Both the position numbers and the translations under genes were made by a program. Of a stretch of 58,920 nucleotides of DNA, positions 1-10,121 are shown piece by piece; within the stretch, counting starts at the first letter, position 1, and each line of letters begins with the position of its first letter. Source of the stretch: Verrucomicrobiota bacterium (GTDB lineage: Bacteria; Verrucomicrobiota; Verrucomicrobiia; Limisphaerales; JAHDYP01); contig JAHDYP010000011.1 in NCBI GenBank assembly GCA_023383055.1, positions 1 to 58,920 of the forward strand. Direction: 5' to 3'. The notes beneath the pieces were generated by a model, which worked only from the letters and a program-made list of their open reading frames with translations, was not told the DNA's origin and made no database searches.

Positions 1-3000
1 CGGGCACCACACTCGCCGCCAACGCGGTTCCGAACACGGCGGCAACGGATTTCTCCGCCGTCATCGTCAGGTCGAGTTCGGGATCGATCCCGGACGCATC
101 GCCGGACCAGCGAAGGAAGGTCCAGCCATCCGACGCGGTTGCGGTCAACCGCACCACGGCGTTGCTCAGATACAAGCCGCCGGTGGGAGTTGGTGTGACG
201 GCCCCGCCCCCGGTTGTGCCGGCCGTCAGGCGATAAAGCGGCACCACGGACACGCTCACGGGGTCACTCTCCGCGTAAGCCGTGAAGTCGTCGTTAAACG
301 CCACGGCCCGCACGACGACCGAATGGTCGACCGCGATGGGTCCGGCATACGGCGTGGCGAAGACCGGGCTGGAACCGTCGAGCGTGTAGTAGAGGCGGGC
401 ATTGGAGAAACTCGATTCGAACGTCACCGAGATCGAGTTGGTGGCCGGCAGCTCATGTCGGTTATCGGTTCGGAATCGCCCGTTCACCAGGACCGCCGGC
501 GAGCCCATCGGGAGCTCGAGATGCGAATGCTTGATCACCCAAAAATCTGTCGAGCCGAAACCCGGGGATGTCTTGTTGCCCGACGTTCCCGAAGCGGACG
601 ACCCGGCCAGCAGCAAGCCGCCGTCGGCCAGTGGTCGGACCCGGCGGAGGGTGTCGTTCTCGGCACCGCCGAAGGACAGGTCCCATAGTAGGTTGAGTTG
701 AGCGTCCAAGCCGACCAGCCAGCCATCGGTGGCGCCGTAGTGCGGCGCGGTTCGATCGCGGCCCACCGCGGAAGCGCTGTCGCCGGCCGCGACGAACCCG
801 CCCTGGTTCAAGCGGATGAAGCCGTAGTGGTTGTCTTGTGCGTTGCCGCCGTAGTAACGGTCGGCCAGGATCTCGCCGCGATCGTCCACCCACAACAGGC
901 GCCAATCCATATCGCCGCTGTAGCTTTGCCCGGCGATGACGTGGCCCGCGCCCGGCACGCGCGCCACCTCGCTGACCAGGTGCGATTCGCCGTAAAGGCG
1001 TTCGGCGATTCCGGTTCCGAAGAACGAGATGCGCGCTGCCCAGGTGGCGTAATTGGCGGAACCGGAATTCACATGGCCGAAAACCCGGTAGTCCAAGGCG
1101 GTTTCCGCGAGTGCCTGGCAGACGCCCGCCGGATTGGCCACGACGTTCCACTCCAGGTTCCCGACGGCATCGAGCTTCAGCACGCCGCCCGCATCGGTTC
1201 CGACGAGCAGGCCGCCGTCGCTGGTCTCGATCACCGACCGCGCCGCTTCATCGCCCGTGCCGCCGTAGAGCCGATCCCACAACCGGTTGCCCTGTTCGTC
1301 CAGCCGGATAACCCAGAGATCGGTGCCGCCGTAGCCCGGCGCGGTCTTATTGCCGCCGAGCCCGTAACTGGAGTATCCCACCACGACCATCCCGCCGTCG
1401 CTCAGCACCACCGCGGCGTTGGCCTGGTCGTCGTCGACTCCGCCGAATGTCTGTTCCCATTCCTTCGCCCCCTCTCGGTCGAGCTTCAATACCCAGCAAT
1501 CCCGGTTGCCGATGCCCGCGGTGCCGGGGGCGGTCCAGTTGGGCGATGTTTTATTGCCGCTGATACCCGAGCGGGAAGCGCCGACGACCACGACGCCGCC
1601 ATCGGGCGTGAGTTGGGCGTCCGTCACGTAATCCTCGCCCGTGCCGCCGTAGGTCCGTTCCCATTCCTTCCGAACGTGCAGTTCGAGTGGCGTCGTGTTG
1701 GTGAAAATGGCGGTATAGAAGTTGGTCAACCCCACCGTCACCACGCGCACCGGGTTGGTGTCGCCATCATTCCACCGCAGAAACCGGTAATACCGGTCCG
1801 GGGTCGCCGACAACGTGATGGATTCGCCCTGAAGATACTCCCGCCTGACCGGCGAGTAACTCACCTCACCCCGTCCGCGCCGGGTCACTTGCAGCTCCGT
1901 TCCCTCACGAATCGTGAGGAACTGCCGCGCGGGCACGTCCTGAAAGACCGACACCTTTCCCGACGGCCATTCGATTCGCAACTCCGTCGCATGCGTCGCG
2001 TCGCCCAAACCGAAGTGGGCTTCCATGGGAGCGGTGGTGGCCTCGCCTCCGTCGCTGCCGCACCGGATTTCGCGCAGCTGCCAGACTTCATGGCCCCGGA
2101 TGATTGACCGCAGGCGGACCTTGGCGCCAATGGCATCGCGCCAGGCGTCCGATGGCGTCCGAGTCAGGCAGCGTGCGAGCAGCCAGGCATTGCCGTTGCC
2201 GCGGTTGGTGAAGAGCCGGTTGGTGAGGGTTGGCCCGCCCAATGTGAGGAGATCCAGGTCGCCGTCGCGGTCGTAGTCCACCCAGATGGCGCCGGCCAGA
2301 TGGCGGCCCTGGGATACCTCGCCTCCCGACACCCGTGCGAAATCTCCGTTTCCCTGATTGGCATAGAGCTCGTGAGACCGGTCCGGACCGCCGATCAACA
2401 GATCCAAATCGCCATCGTTGTCATAATCGCCCCATGTCGCCCGGACAAAGCCGGACTGCGCCAACGCGGTGAACGCGGTTTCGGTGCGAATGAATCCGCC
2501 GCCCGGAATCCCGCGGTAGAAGAGATCGTTGCCGTTCCGCGGAAGGAACACGTCCAGCAGTCCATCGTTGTCGCTGTCGCCCCATGCGCCGCTATAGAAG
2601 TCTCCTATTTCGGTCTGCCAGGGTTCACCCGGCAGACTCACGAATGTTCCGTCATGCTGATTGCGATAGAGCCGGCTGGGCAAAACCCGGCTGCCTACAA
2701 ACAAGTCGCTCCAGCCATCGCCGTCGTAGTCCACCCAGACGGCCGCTCCCGAATTGTTTTGGTCAGAAATTGGCGGTCGGGTGTCCTGCCAGAACTCCGT
2801 GCCCGCCAGGTTGCGCAGGAGAAAGTCGCCTCCAAGCAATTCGTTGGCGATATAGACGTCGAGCCAACCGTCGCGATCGTAATCGGCCCAGGCTGCCGCG
2901 ACCTGATGCCCGATCAGACTGTCAAACGGCGGGACCGAGGCCGGGATCAAGCTTCCTCCATCATTACGGAACAGGAATGGTGGTTGCCCCCACTGATAGC

Positions 3001-5398
3001 TATTCACGAAGAGATCCAGGTCCCCGTCGTTATCGAAGTCCACCCACCGGACGCTTGTGGTAAGGACGGTCACCAAAGCCGGACTCGAATCGACCGGCGA
3101 AAGGGTGCCGTCGCCGTTGTTTTTGAAGAGGAGCGTGCTCCCGCCGCTCTCGCGGCTCACGTAAAGATCCAGGTAACCGTCCCCGTCGTAGTCGCCCCAC
3201 GCCGCCCCGTAACAATTGCCCTCGAACCGCATCACCTCCTGCAACACCGCCGTCTCCACCACCACGCGCGCCGTGCGGCTGGTCACCGTGCCAAAAGAGT
3301 TGGAAACAATCACGTCATAGAAACCGGCCATGTTCGGTTGAAAATCGGTCAGCTGCAGAACCGGATGCGTGGCACCCGTCAGGTTCGCTCCGCCGAAGCG
3401 CCACTGGTAATAAAGCGGGTTGTTGCCATCGACCGTCACGGTGAGCTCCAAGTCGCCCCCTAGCAGGGCGCCGCTGGACAAGGGTTCCTGCGCGATACGC
3501 GGCAGCAGAAGATTCTGGATGTCGGGCGCAATAGCGGCGCTTGGGATCAAGATCACACCCCCATTTCGGGCGTTCAGGCTTGAGATGCCCCAGGTGCTGC
3601 CCGCAAACAGCTCCAGCGCCGACAGATCGATGACACTACCCGTCCCATCCGCGAGCACGGTTGTCCCCCGCGGATAACCCAGGCCGCCCGCGTAGGACCC
3701 GTACAGAAAGTTCAACGTCGGGCAGGCAATGGTGCCGCCAGTCAGAGCCTCCAGATAGAGACCTCCGCGGTCTTGGTTCGGGCCCTCTATCACCTTCAAA
3801 CTCGGGAACTCCAGCTTGCTGCCGTTCCCCTCCGCCCGAAACACCACGTGTCCATCGCTGCGCTCGTCCATGAAGCGGTAGTGCGTCAGCGATGGAAACC
3901 TGAGGGTAAGGCCGTCGGAGACTTGGAACGACACCGCTCCCGCTTCGGCAAGGTTGGGGACCGATACCTGCCCGTCGTTTGAAATGGCGATGCTCGAACC
4001 AGGGCTATCCTGACCTTGGATGGTCCTCAGGACCGGCAGATCGATGAGGCTGCCGGTTCCCGCCGCCGAGAACCGCACTCCCCGCGCGTAACCGATGCCG
4101 CCCCATTGGGAGCCTAAGAGTTCCTCGAGGACTGGAAATTCGATCCGGCCCCCAGCCAGGGCTTCCACATAGAGATATCCGCGGTCCTGGTTGGGCCCCT
4201 CCAACACCGTTAAACTCGGGAACTCCAGCTTACTGCCGTTGCCCTCCGCCCGAAACACGATGTGACCATCGCTTCGGTCGACCCTATAGCGGTATTGCGT
4301 GAGCGACGGAAACCTGAGGGTAAGTCCGTCACGGGCCTCGAACGACACCGCCCCCGCTTCCGCCAGGATCGGCACCAGCACTTGTCCGCTATCCGCAACC
4401 GAGATCTTCGAGGAGGGGTTGTCGAGCCCCTCGAATCGAGTCAAGGCCGACAGGTCGATGATGCTGCCAGCGCCGCTGGCCGAGAACTGAACACCCCGTG
4501 AGTGTCCTCCGCCGCCCCATCGCGAACCCATGACCTCCTTAAGGGCTGGCAGGGACACCACACCCCCGTTCGCGGCCTGAACCGACATCAACTCGTGGTC
4601 GTTGGCGGGTCCCCAGATCTTGAGCAAGTTGGGACAATGAATGCGGCTACCCGCGCCTCGAGCTTCCCACGTTGAGGTGGCGGTTGCGTAGTTGGTCAGC
4701 CCGATCAACTCGATTCGGCCGCCGGCCGACGCCACCAACGAAACCGTTTCCGCCGTGATCGCGCCCTGGGCCTCGAACGAACCTTGCGCGTCGTTGACGG
4801 TCAGGGAACTGCCGCCCGACAGTGCCAGCGACCCCGAAACCGCAGCGGGTCCCTTGAAAGCATACGCACCTTCCAACACCATTGAGCGCTCGCAGAATAA
4901 CTGGCTCAGGTTGCCTCCGGCACTGTTGGTCACGGTGGGGGAACCGCCGGGAATCCAGATGGCATCGTCTTCGGCGGGCAGCGCCCCCTCGCTCCAGTTT
5001 ACCGGATCTGCCCAATCGCCGCCGCTGCCGCCCCCCACCCATTGTTTGGTAAACACAAACACGCGCGCCTCACGGCTGGTCGCACTGCCTTCCGAATTCG
5101 TGATGACGACCGAATAGAGGCCGTTCTGGTTTGGCTGCGCATCCGTGAGCAGGAGGCTCGCCGAGGTCGCTCCCGCCAGGGGAGTGTTGGGGTTAAGAAA
5201 CCACTGGTAGGCGAGTGGCGCGGTCCCGGAGGCGGTTACGGTCAAGGTGACACTGGACCCTGCCGCGACGACTCGGTCCTCAGGTTCGACCACGATCAGA
5301 GGTGGCGCGGCCAGGACCGCGCTGGGCCATCCCAGCAGGCACGCGCAGGTGAACCACACACACCAACGCCAACCGCCGCGACGGGAGTTCAAGGGCAT
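1..5398 (-). CDS. Giant modular secreted surface protein, 3' end outside the window
   Basis: One open frame runs leftward from the ATG at 5396-5398 to the window edge without a stop (about 1799 residues seen). Residues 1-30 are a signal peptide ending in AVLA. Reading on: an Ig-like domain (about 36-115), a beta-rich region (about 118-620) holding three tandem units of 138 residues, a second Ig-like domain (about 623-716), then FG-GAP/VCBS-type repeats (about 720-1090) with motifs such as WGDYDGDGYLDLYV. These are followed by an ASPIC/UnbV-like segment (WPSGKVSVFQDV), an InlB-like repeat, a run of GG-T-G-D/W-V-K-LD repeats (about 1240-1630), a chitobiase C-terminal-like domain (YYTLDGSSPV) and another InlB-like repeat. 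This architecture is known from secreted adhesins and carbohydrate-associated proteins of Verrucomicrobia and Bacteroidetes. The specific role is unknown and the C-terminus, including any sorting signal, is not visible. Confidence 0.88.
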   Translation of the reverse strand, partial: MPLNSRRGGWRWCVWFTCACLLGWPSAVLAAPPLIVVEPEDRVVAAGSSVTLTVTASGTAPLAYQWFLNPNTPLAGATSASLLLTDAQPNQNGLYSVVITNSEGSATSREARVFVFTKQWVGGGSGGDWADPVNWSEGALPAEDDAIWIPGGSPTVTNSAGGNLSQLFCERSMVLEGAYAFKGPAAVSGSLALSGGSSLTVNDAQGSFEAQGAITAETVSLVASAGGRIELIGLTNYATATSTWEARGAGSRIHCPNLLKIWGPANDHELMSVQAANGGVVSLPALKEVMGSRWGGGGHSRGVQFSASGAGSIIDLSALTRFEGLDNPSSKISVADSGQVLVPILAEAGAVSFEARDGLTLRFPSLTQYRYRVDRSDGHIVFRAEGNGSKLEFPSLTVLEGPNQDRGYLYVEALAGGRIEFPVLEELLGSQWGGIGYARGVRFSAAGTGSLIDLPVLRTIQGQDSPGSSIAISNDGQVSVPNLAEAGAVSFQVSDGLTLRFPSLTHYRFMDERSDGHVVFRAEGNGSKLEFPSLKVIEGPNQDRGGLYLEALTGGTIACPTLNFLYGSYAGGLGYPRGTTVLADGTGSVIDLSALELFAGSTWGISSLNARNGGVILIPSAAIAPDIQNLLLPRIAQEPLSSGALLGGDLELTVTVDGNNPLYYQWRFGGANLTGATHPVLQLTDFQPNMAGFYDVIVSNSFGTVTSRTARVVVETAVLQEVMRFEGNCYGAAWGDYDGDGYLDLYVSRESGGSTLLFKNNGDGTLSPVDSSPALVTVLTTSVRWVDFDNDGDLDLFVNSYQWGQPPFLFRNDGGSLIPASVPPFDSLIGHQVAAAWADYDRDGWLDVYIANELLGGDFLLRNLAGTEFWQDTRPPISDQNNSGAAVWVDYDGDGWSDLFVGSRVLPSRLYRNQHDGTFVSLPGEPWQTEIGDFYSGAWGDSDNDGLLDVFLPRNGNDLFYRGIPGGGFIRTETAFTALAQSGFVRATWGDYDNDGDLDLLIGGPDRSHELYANQGNGDFARVSGGEVSQGRHLAGAIWVDYDRDGDLDLLTLGGPTLTNRLFTNRGNGNAWLLARCLTRTPSDAWRDAIGAKVRLRSIIRGHEVWQLREIRCGSDGGEATTAPMEAHFGLGDATHATELRIEWPSGKVSVFQDVPARQFLTIREGTELQVTRRGRGEVSYSPVRREYLQGESITLSATPDRYYRFLRWNDGDTNPVRVVTVGLTNFYTAIFTNTTPLELHVRKEWERTYGGTGEDYVTDAQLTPDGGVVVVGASRSGISGNKTSPNWTAPGTAGIGNRDCWVLKLDREGAKEWEQTFGGVDDDQANAAVVLSDGGMVVVGYSSYGLGGNKTAPGYGGTDLWVIRLDEQGNRLWDRLYGGTGDEAARSVIETSDGGLLVGTDAGGVLKLDAVGNLEWNVVANPAGVCQALAETALDYRVFGHVNSGSANYATWAARISFFGTGIAERLYGESHLVSEVARVPGAGHVIAGQSYSGDMDWRLLWVDDRGEILADRYYGGNAQDNHYGFIRLNQGGFVAAGDSASAVGRDRTAPHYGATDGWLVGLDAQLNLLWDLSFGGAENDTLRRVRPLADGGLLLAGSSASGTSGNKTSPGFGSTDFWVIKHSHLELPMGSPAVLVNGRFRTDNRHELPATNSISVTFESSFSNARLYYTLDGSSPVFATPYAGPIAVDHSVVVRAVAFNDDFTAYAESDPVSVSVVPLYRLTAGTTGGGAVTPTPTGGLYLSNAVVRLTATASDGWTFLRWSGDASGIDPELDLTMTAEKSVAAVFGTALAASVVP
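3540..4790 (-). repeat. Tandem 414-bp (138-residue) repeats inside the giant surface protein
   Basis: Corresponding segments recur at 3765, 4179 and 4593, exactly 414 bp apart. The first two are nearly identical at protein level; the third, nearest the N-terminus, is more divergent. Recurring protein motifs are GNGSKLEFPSL, GPNQDRG, GSLIDL and LTLRFPSLT, spaced like short leucine-rich or beta-solenoid coils. The units stay in frame, so this is protein repetition and not a mobile repeat. Confidence 0.85.
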
Positions 5399-5594
5399 GA
5401 CCGGCGTTACATCCACAACCATAACTCGTGATGGGACGCGGGCGCATCATTAGCCGGTTGGTGGCCAACGCCGTCGACCCATCATCGGAGCTTGCGGCAG
5501 TAGCTATCACGGAGTGGGGTTCGAGGGCAATCCGATTGTGTTCGGGCGCGATCGGGAATTGGCCGTTCCATGGAGCTGGAACTATCGCTGCGCC

Positions 5595-8500
5595 TCAGAA
5601 GCTGAATCTGACCCGCAGTTGCGCGGTGCGTTGCCGGGGCCATTCCGGGTGGGGCGTCAGGGGGTTGATGCGGTAATCGTGATCCGTGAGGTTCAGGAAA
5701 CCGAGAATCACTTCGCCGCGGCGTTGGGCGAAGCGATGGCCCAGATAAAAGTCGAGTTGGGGAAAAGCGTCGTCCTCGAGCGCGGGATCGGAGTTATGCT
5801 GAGCGATCCAGGCGGCCTCGAACCGGGCGAAGAAACCGGCGGGCGGGCTGAATTGCAGGGAGAACCGGCCTTCGTGGAGGTGAGCGGATTCATGGGAAGT
5901 GGCGCGGATGCCGGAGATTCCGGCCAGCTCCGGCCGATCCAGGTCGAGCGACGAATGGGTGTAGCGATAGGTGGCACCGGCGAACCAGCCGCCGCCGAGC
6001 ACTTGGTGCAGGCCCAGGCGCCCGTAGGTTTCCTGGTAGTCGAACCGCTCAAGGAAAGCGCCAGTGCTGGCGGGTTCGGGGGGGATGGCGGCCACGCCTT
6101 CGAGCAGTCCGTAGAGACGCTCGCCGGACTCGGCAAGCCAGCCACCTTCGAGGGTGCCGTAGGTACGTTGCCCGAGCCGCAGATCGAGGGCGCCGGCGGC
6201 GACCTGGTGGAGGGCGGCCTCGGTGGAACCGATCACGGAATCAGAAGCGAAGGTGCGATAGGTTTGGCCGAACCCGGCCAGTTGCGTCGGCTCGAGTCGG
6301 AAGCTCTGGCCATAGACAATCTCGCCGAGCGATTCGGCGTAGATCCCGCGCACGGTCACCGTGGGATTCGGGCTCCAGACCAGGGCGCCCTTGGGTAGCC
6401 AGGCGGAGGTCGAGGCTTCACCCTCGAGCAAAGGGGGACGTCGGAAGTTGATCGGGTAGACGGCGTGTTCGTAGGCGATGCCACCTTGCAGCGACAGGGC
6501 GGTCCCGGGTCGCCACGTATGATAGTAATAGACGGCGGTGTGCCGGACGGGTTCGTCCACGCGGGTCGGATAGGCCGGTTCGAGCAGGCCGGTACTGTTC
6601 CAGGCCGGGTCATTCAAGACCAGATCGTCCCGGGCTTCGACGTCTCCGGCGAGGAACCGGCCACCGAGAATGTCGGTGTGATGTTCGCGTTGCCAGGCTT
6701 GCTGGAGTTCGAGGCCGTAAGCTTCGAATTGGCTGGCGTAGTCATGATCGAACGCGGGCCAGCCGGCGGCCGGGGTGCCGCCGGGCAGCTCGAATACCGC
6801 CGGCAACGACCGGTCGGGGTCCGTGATCTCGCGGTCGTCGACCAAACGTCCGGCCAAGTACAAGGTCCGCATTCCGGGGTTCCATTGGTGTTGCCCGCCG
6901 ACCAGGAGGATCGGCTTTTGGGAATCGCGGAAGGTGTAGCCCGGCATGCCCTGCTTGGGGTCGTAATACTGGAAGTTGTCACCGGACTCGTAGTCCTGGT
7001 ACTTGACGAGCAGGAGAACCGAGTCGTCGGGGGTGAGCTGCTGTTGAATGCGTGAATACCATTCGATGCGGGAGACCCAGTCGTTGTCGAACACGCCTTG
7101 GCGGTAACCGTAATCGAGGTCCAGGGCGTAGCTGGTGCCGCCGAACGCACCGAACTGACTGGCCAATGCCCGGAATTCGCCGGTGCCCAGGAGCTCGAGC
7201 GTGCTGTTCAGCCCGAAGCCATCGCGCTCGAACAGACGGGTGTACTCCAGCTGCGAGAGATTCTGCGAAAGCGGCACCGCCCCAACCGGAGCCAGCAACG
7301 ACGCCATCAGATGCTCGCTCAACCATAACGTGTCGTACCGCAAATTGAACCGCGTCGGATCGCGCAGCGCCTCGTAACTGGCCGCCAGATTCAAATGCGC
7401 CGAGGCGTTCGCGTAATCGTCCGCCACTGCCCGGGCGGATTCCTGCAACGCCGTGTCCCACATGCCCGCGTCCGCGTAGACCCGCGCCAGATTGGCGCCG
7501 CGCACCGCGCGATCCTGGTCCAGGAGCAGGCGGGAGCGATAGAGCTGGCGGTTGTCGTTGCGACGAGTCGATTCGCGCAGGTTGCGCAGCGCTTCCGTGG
7601 TCCGATTTTGCCCTTGATCGATCAGCGCGGCGTAAAACCACGGCGTGGGATCGCCCGGGTCCAGTTCCCGGGCCCGTTCGAGTTCTCGCCGCGCCAATTC
7701 GGATTGGCCGGCCTCGGCGAAGCCCTTGGCCAGGTAACTGCGCAAGACCGACCGTTGGGGTTCGACCGTGGCCGCCACCTGCAAATCCGCCAGACCCTCG
7801 AGCAACTCGCCGCGGCGAATGCGGCAAAGCCCCCGCCCCAACCAGCCGTTGGCCAGGGCCCCATCTTGCGCGATCGCGCGCTCGAACCAGTTCAAAGCCT
7901 CGCGAGTCCGACCCTGCGCCGCCTGGAGAAAACCGCGCAAGGCCAGCGCCTGGGCGTTCCGCGGGCTCAACCGCATTCCTTCCGCCAAAGCCGTTTCCGC
8001 CTGCTGCACCCGCCCATGGCTGAACTCGAGCTCGGCCAATCGCACCCAGCCAAAGCCGAACTCAGGCGACACTCGGGTCGCCTCGAGGGCCGCGGCGCGT
8101 GCCCCATCCAAATCTCCCACCGCTTGTCGCGCGTATGACTCCGCGAGCCATTCGGCCGCATGAGCTGGCGGACGCGTGGACCCGACCTCCCGCAGGCGCA
8201 CCAGATCGATCATGCGCCGCAAGGCTGCGGCGATGAAACCGGTCGAGGTCGCCCCGGCGGCATCCCCGACCGCCACTTCAGCCAGGAGACGCTCGGCTTC
8301 GGCCACGCCGCCCACCGCCAGGAGGACCGCCGCCTGGAAAACTCTGGCCGCCTCACTTTCGCATGGGCTGGCGTCGGCCGGTTGGGTGGGCCACAAAGCG
8401 ATTGCGGCCTGCAAATCGCCCGCCCGATACGCCTCGAGTACCGCCCGCAAGCGCTCGACGTCCTCCTCGGACCATGGCAGTTCATCCGGATCCACGATCG

Positions 8501-9161
8501 CCGGATAATACAGACACCATTGGACCGCCAACACCAGGTCGAGCATCGCCGTCCGCCGGGGCGGTTTGCCCGGCTCGGCGACCGCCGCTTCGCCGCTCCC
8601 CAGCTCGAGCGTTCCCCACTCGTTGCTCAGGGAAAGTTCGCCCTCGAGCAAGACCATCGCACTGCCCGTTTCAACGTCTTCCCGCACCGTGAACTCCGTC
8701 CCCCGGACCACGGCCGACACCGTCCCCGTCCGGATCTCGAACAATTCGGGCTGGTCCCGATGAAAGAAATGGAGTGCGCCGCGAAGCAGGTTGAGGGCGA
8801 GACGCCCCGGGCGTGGCGCCTCCGGAATGCGCAGGACGGTCAATTCTCCGACTCGCAGGGTGGTCTGGTTGGCGAGCCGGAGCAGCGCGCGGCTCCGTTC
8901 CGCCGTTCGAATCTGATCGCCCGGATAGAGCGTTTGCGCCGCGGAAGCCGAATCCCAGGTTGCGGCTCCGGCCCGCAATACCTCGACGCTGTTCTCGATC
9001 TCGAGCAGGACGAAGCTCCCGGGCACGGGGGTGGGTTGCGCGGCAGTGCTCAGCGCCCAGGCCAGCAACAACCCGGAAAACGCCAGGCGCGCACTCCACT
9101 GACGCCACGGACAATGTCGTCCCAAGGGAAACACAAAAAAGGAATGGCGAGTCCGTATCAC
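5595..9161 (-). CDS. FecR-domain / TPR / outer-membrane beta-barrel fusion protein
   Basis: A 1188-residue protein read from a GTG at 9159-9161; a slightly later start is possible. A signal peptide (hydrophobic core about 24-40, ending STAAQ) is followed by a FecR-like domain (about 45-190) with the family core around VRGTEFTVRE and LLEGELSLSN. Residues about 225-600 are helical TPR-type repeats (WVRLAELEFSHGRVQQAETA, WLGRGLCRIRRGELLEGL). From about 620 the chain becomes alternating aromatic beta-strands and ends NLTDHDYRINP...RFSF, as in TonB-dependent-receptor-like outer-membrane barrels. No plug domain or TonB box was recognised. FecR domains usually sit in inner-membrane anti-sigma regulators, so joining one to a barrel is unusual; here it may bind a periplasmic ligand. 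The barrel assignment rests on strand pattern and the terminal Phe. Confidence 0.82.
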   Translation of the reverse strand: MIRTRHSFFVFPLGRHCPWRQWSARLAFSGLLLAWALSTAAQPTPVPGSFVLLEIENSVEVLRAGAATWDSASAAQTLYPGDQIRTAERSRALLRLANQTTLRVGELTVLRIPEAPRPGRLALNLLRGALHFFHRDQPELFEIRTGTVSAVVRGTEFTVREDVETGSAMVLLEGELSLSNEWGTLELGSGEAAVAEPGKPPRRTAMLDLVLAVQWCLYYPAIVDPDELPWSEEDVERLRAVLEAYRAGDLQAAIALWPTQPADASPCESEAARVFQAAVLLAVGGVAEAERLLAEVAVGDAAGATSTGFIAAALRRMIDLVRLREVGSTRPPAHAAEWLAESYARQAVGDLDGARAAALEATRVSPEFGFGWVRLAELEFSHGRVQQAETALAEGMRLSPRNAQALALRGFLQAAQGRTREALNWFERAIAQDGALANGWLGRGLCRIRRGELLEGLADLQVAATVEPQRSVLRSYLAKGFAEAGQSELARRELERARELDPGDPTPWFYAALIDQGQNRTTEALRNLRESTRRNDNRQLYRSRLLLDQDRAVRGANLARVYADAGMWDTALQESARAVADDYANASAHLNLAASYEALRDPTRFNLRYDTLWLSEHLMASLLAPVGAVPLSQNLSQLEYTRLFERDGFGLNSTLELLGTGEFRALASQFGAFGGTSYALDLDYGYRQGVFDNDWVSRIEWYSRIQQQLTPDDSVLLLVKYQDYESGDNFQYYDPKQGMPGYTFRDSQKPILLVGGQHQWNPGMRTLYLAGRLVDDREITDPDRSLPAVFELPGGTPAAGWPAFDHDYASQFEAYGLELQQAWQREHHTDILGGRFLAGDVEARDDLVLNDPAWNSTGLLEPAYPTRVDEPVRHTAVYYYHTWRPGTALSLQGGIAYEHAVYPINFRRPPLLEGEASTSAWLPKGALVWSPNPTVTVRGIYAESLGEIVYGQSFRLEPTQLAGFGQTYRTFASDSVIGSTEAALHQVAAGALDLRLGQRTYGTLEGGWLAESGERLYGLLEGVAAIPPEPASTGAFLERFDYQETYGRLGLHQVLGGGWFAGATYRYTHSSLDLDRPELAGISGIRATSHESAHLHEGRFSLQFSPPAGFFARFEAAWIAQHNSDPALEDDAFPQLDFYLGHRFAQRRGEVILGFLNLTDHDYRINPLTPHPEWPRQRTAQLRVRFSF

Positions 9162-9280
9162 AATCGTCCGGCCGGATCAAGCAACCCGTTCTTCACGCTT
9201 TTGATGACCGTCTTTTTGAATGTCGCCTGCATCCTCGCCGAGCCTTGCCAGCGGTTGCGGGTTAGCACTAGGGTGCGTTC

Positions 9281-10013
9281 ATGAGACCGACTGCGAAGTA
9301 TCTTGCCAGTCTGTGGGTGACGACCGTCACACTGGTTGGCCAGCCGTACGTGTTGGAGCTTGCGACTTCGGTGTATGCGGTCGTTCCGGATGCGCTGGCG
9401 TTGTCGTTCGGGGCCGACGGCGCGCTGTACGTGGGACGGGATGCCAGTGGATCGGGCGGTGGCACCGGGGACGCCGTGAAGATTCATCGGGTGGAGCGGG
9501 GCGGGGTACCGGTCGAGGAATACGGTGCAACGGCGGTGACGGATCCGGATGCGGTGGCGTACGATGCGGAGGGGAGAGCGTCAGGGGTGGCGGGGGCGGT
9601 GTTGGTGGCCGGCCACGAGTTAAACAGTGTATCCGGGAAGATTGTGTTGGTGCGCCCGGACCAAACGCTGAGCACGCTCTACGGTCCGACCGGGTTCACG
9701 TTCAATCCGAACGTGTTTGAGTATGACCTGGAGGGGCGATTGTTATTCTCGGAGTGAATTCAACAGTGACTTGATCTGGCGCATCTCGTTTCGTCCGCAG
9801 CTCTGGTCTGCGCCAGTGGACGACGGTCTCGAGCTCAGCTGGTTGTCACAAGGCGACTCTACCTATCAGCTTGAGTCCACGACGGAGTTGGCCGGCGCGG
9901 TGTGGACCCCTGAGGGCGAAGTGTTGGATGGCACCGGTGGAGAGCTGACCTTGACGGTCGTTCCCGGAACGGAACCGCGAAAATTCTATCGACTGCGGAT
10001 GGAGGCGAAGTGA
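9281..10013 (+). pseudogene. Broken secreted propeller-type protein gene
   Basis: The first frame (9281-9757) starts with a signal-like N-terminus (MRPTAKYLASLWVTT) and continues as NHL/SMP-30-like propeller sequence (DALALSFGADGALYVG, DPDAVAYDAEGR, FNPNVFEYDLEGRLLFSE), then stops after one partial propeller. A second frame immediately downstream (open to 10013) reads as a typical C-terminal module of this genome (LELSWLSQGDSTYQLES, ending KFYRLRMEAK). The two pieces look like the ends of one longer protein whose middle was lost, with a frame change near 9757. The first ORF could still yield a short secreted peptide. The family assignment of the N-terminal piece is tentative. Confidence 0.62.
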
Positions 10014-10121
10014 GCAATAGGGTCAGTCCGAGAATTGAAGAATCAACTCGAATAACCGGCGGATCGGTGTGGGAGATCTTCAATTCCCGGACCCTTGGCT
10101 GGCTCGACATGGTTTGCCGCT

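Noticed and set aside
698..3463. Long plus-strand open frames of 469 and 387 codons
   Set aside because: They are antisense to the continuous minus-strand modular protein, which has a signal peptide and clear Ig, FG-GAP and ASPIC motifs; the plus-strand translations show no family pattern.
3540..4790. CRISPR-like periodic repeats
   Set aside because: The period is 414 bp and the repeat is in-frame protein duplication; no short repeat-spacer structure is present.
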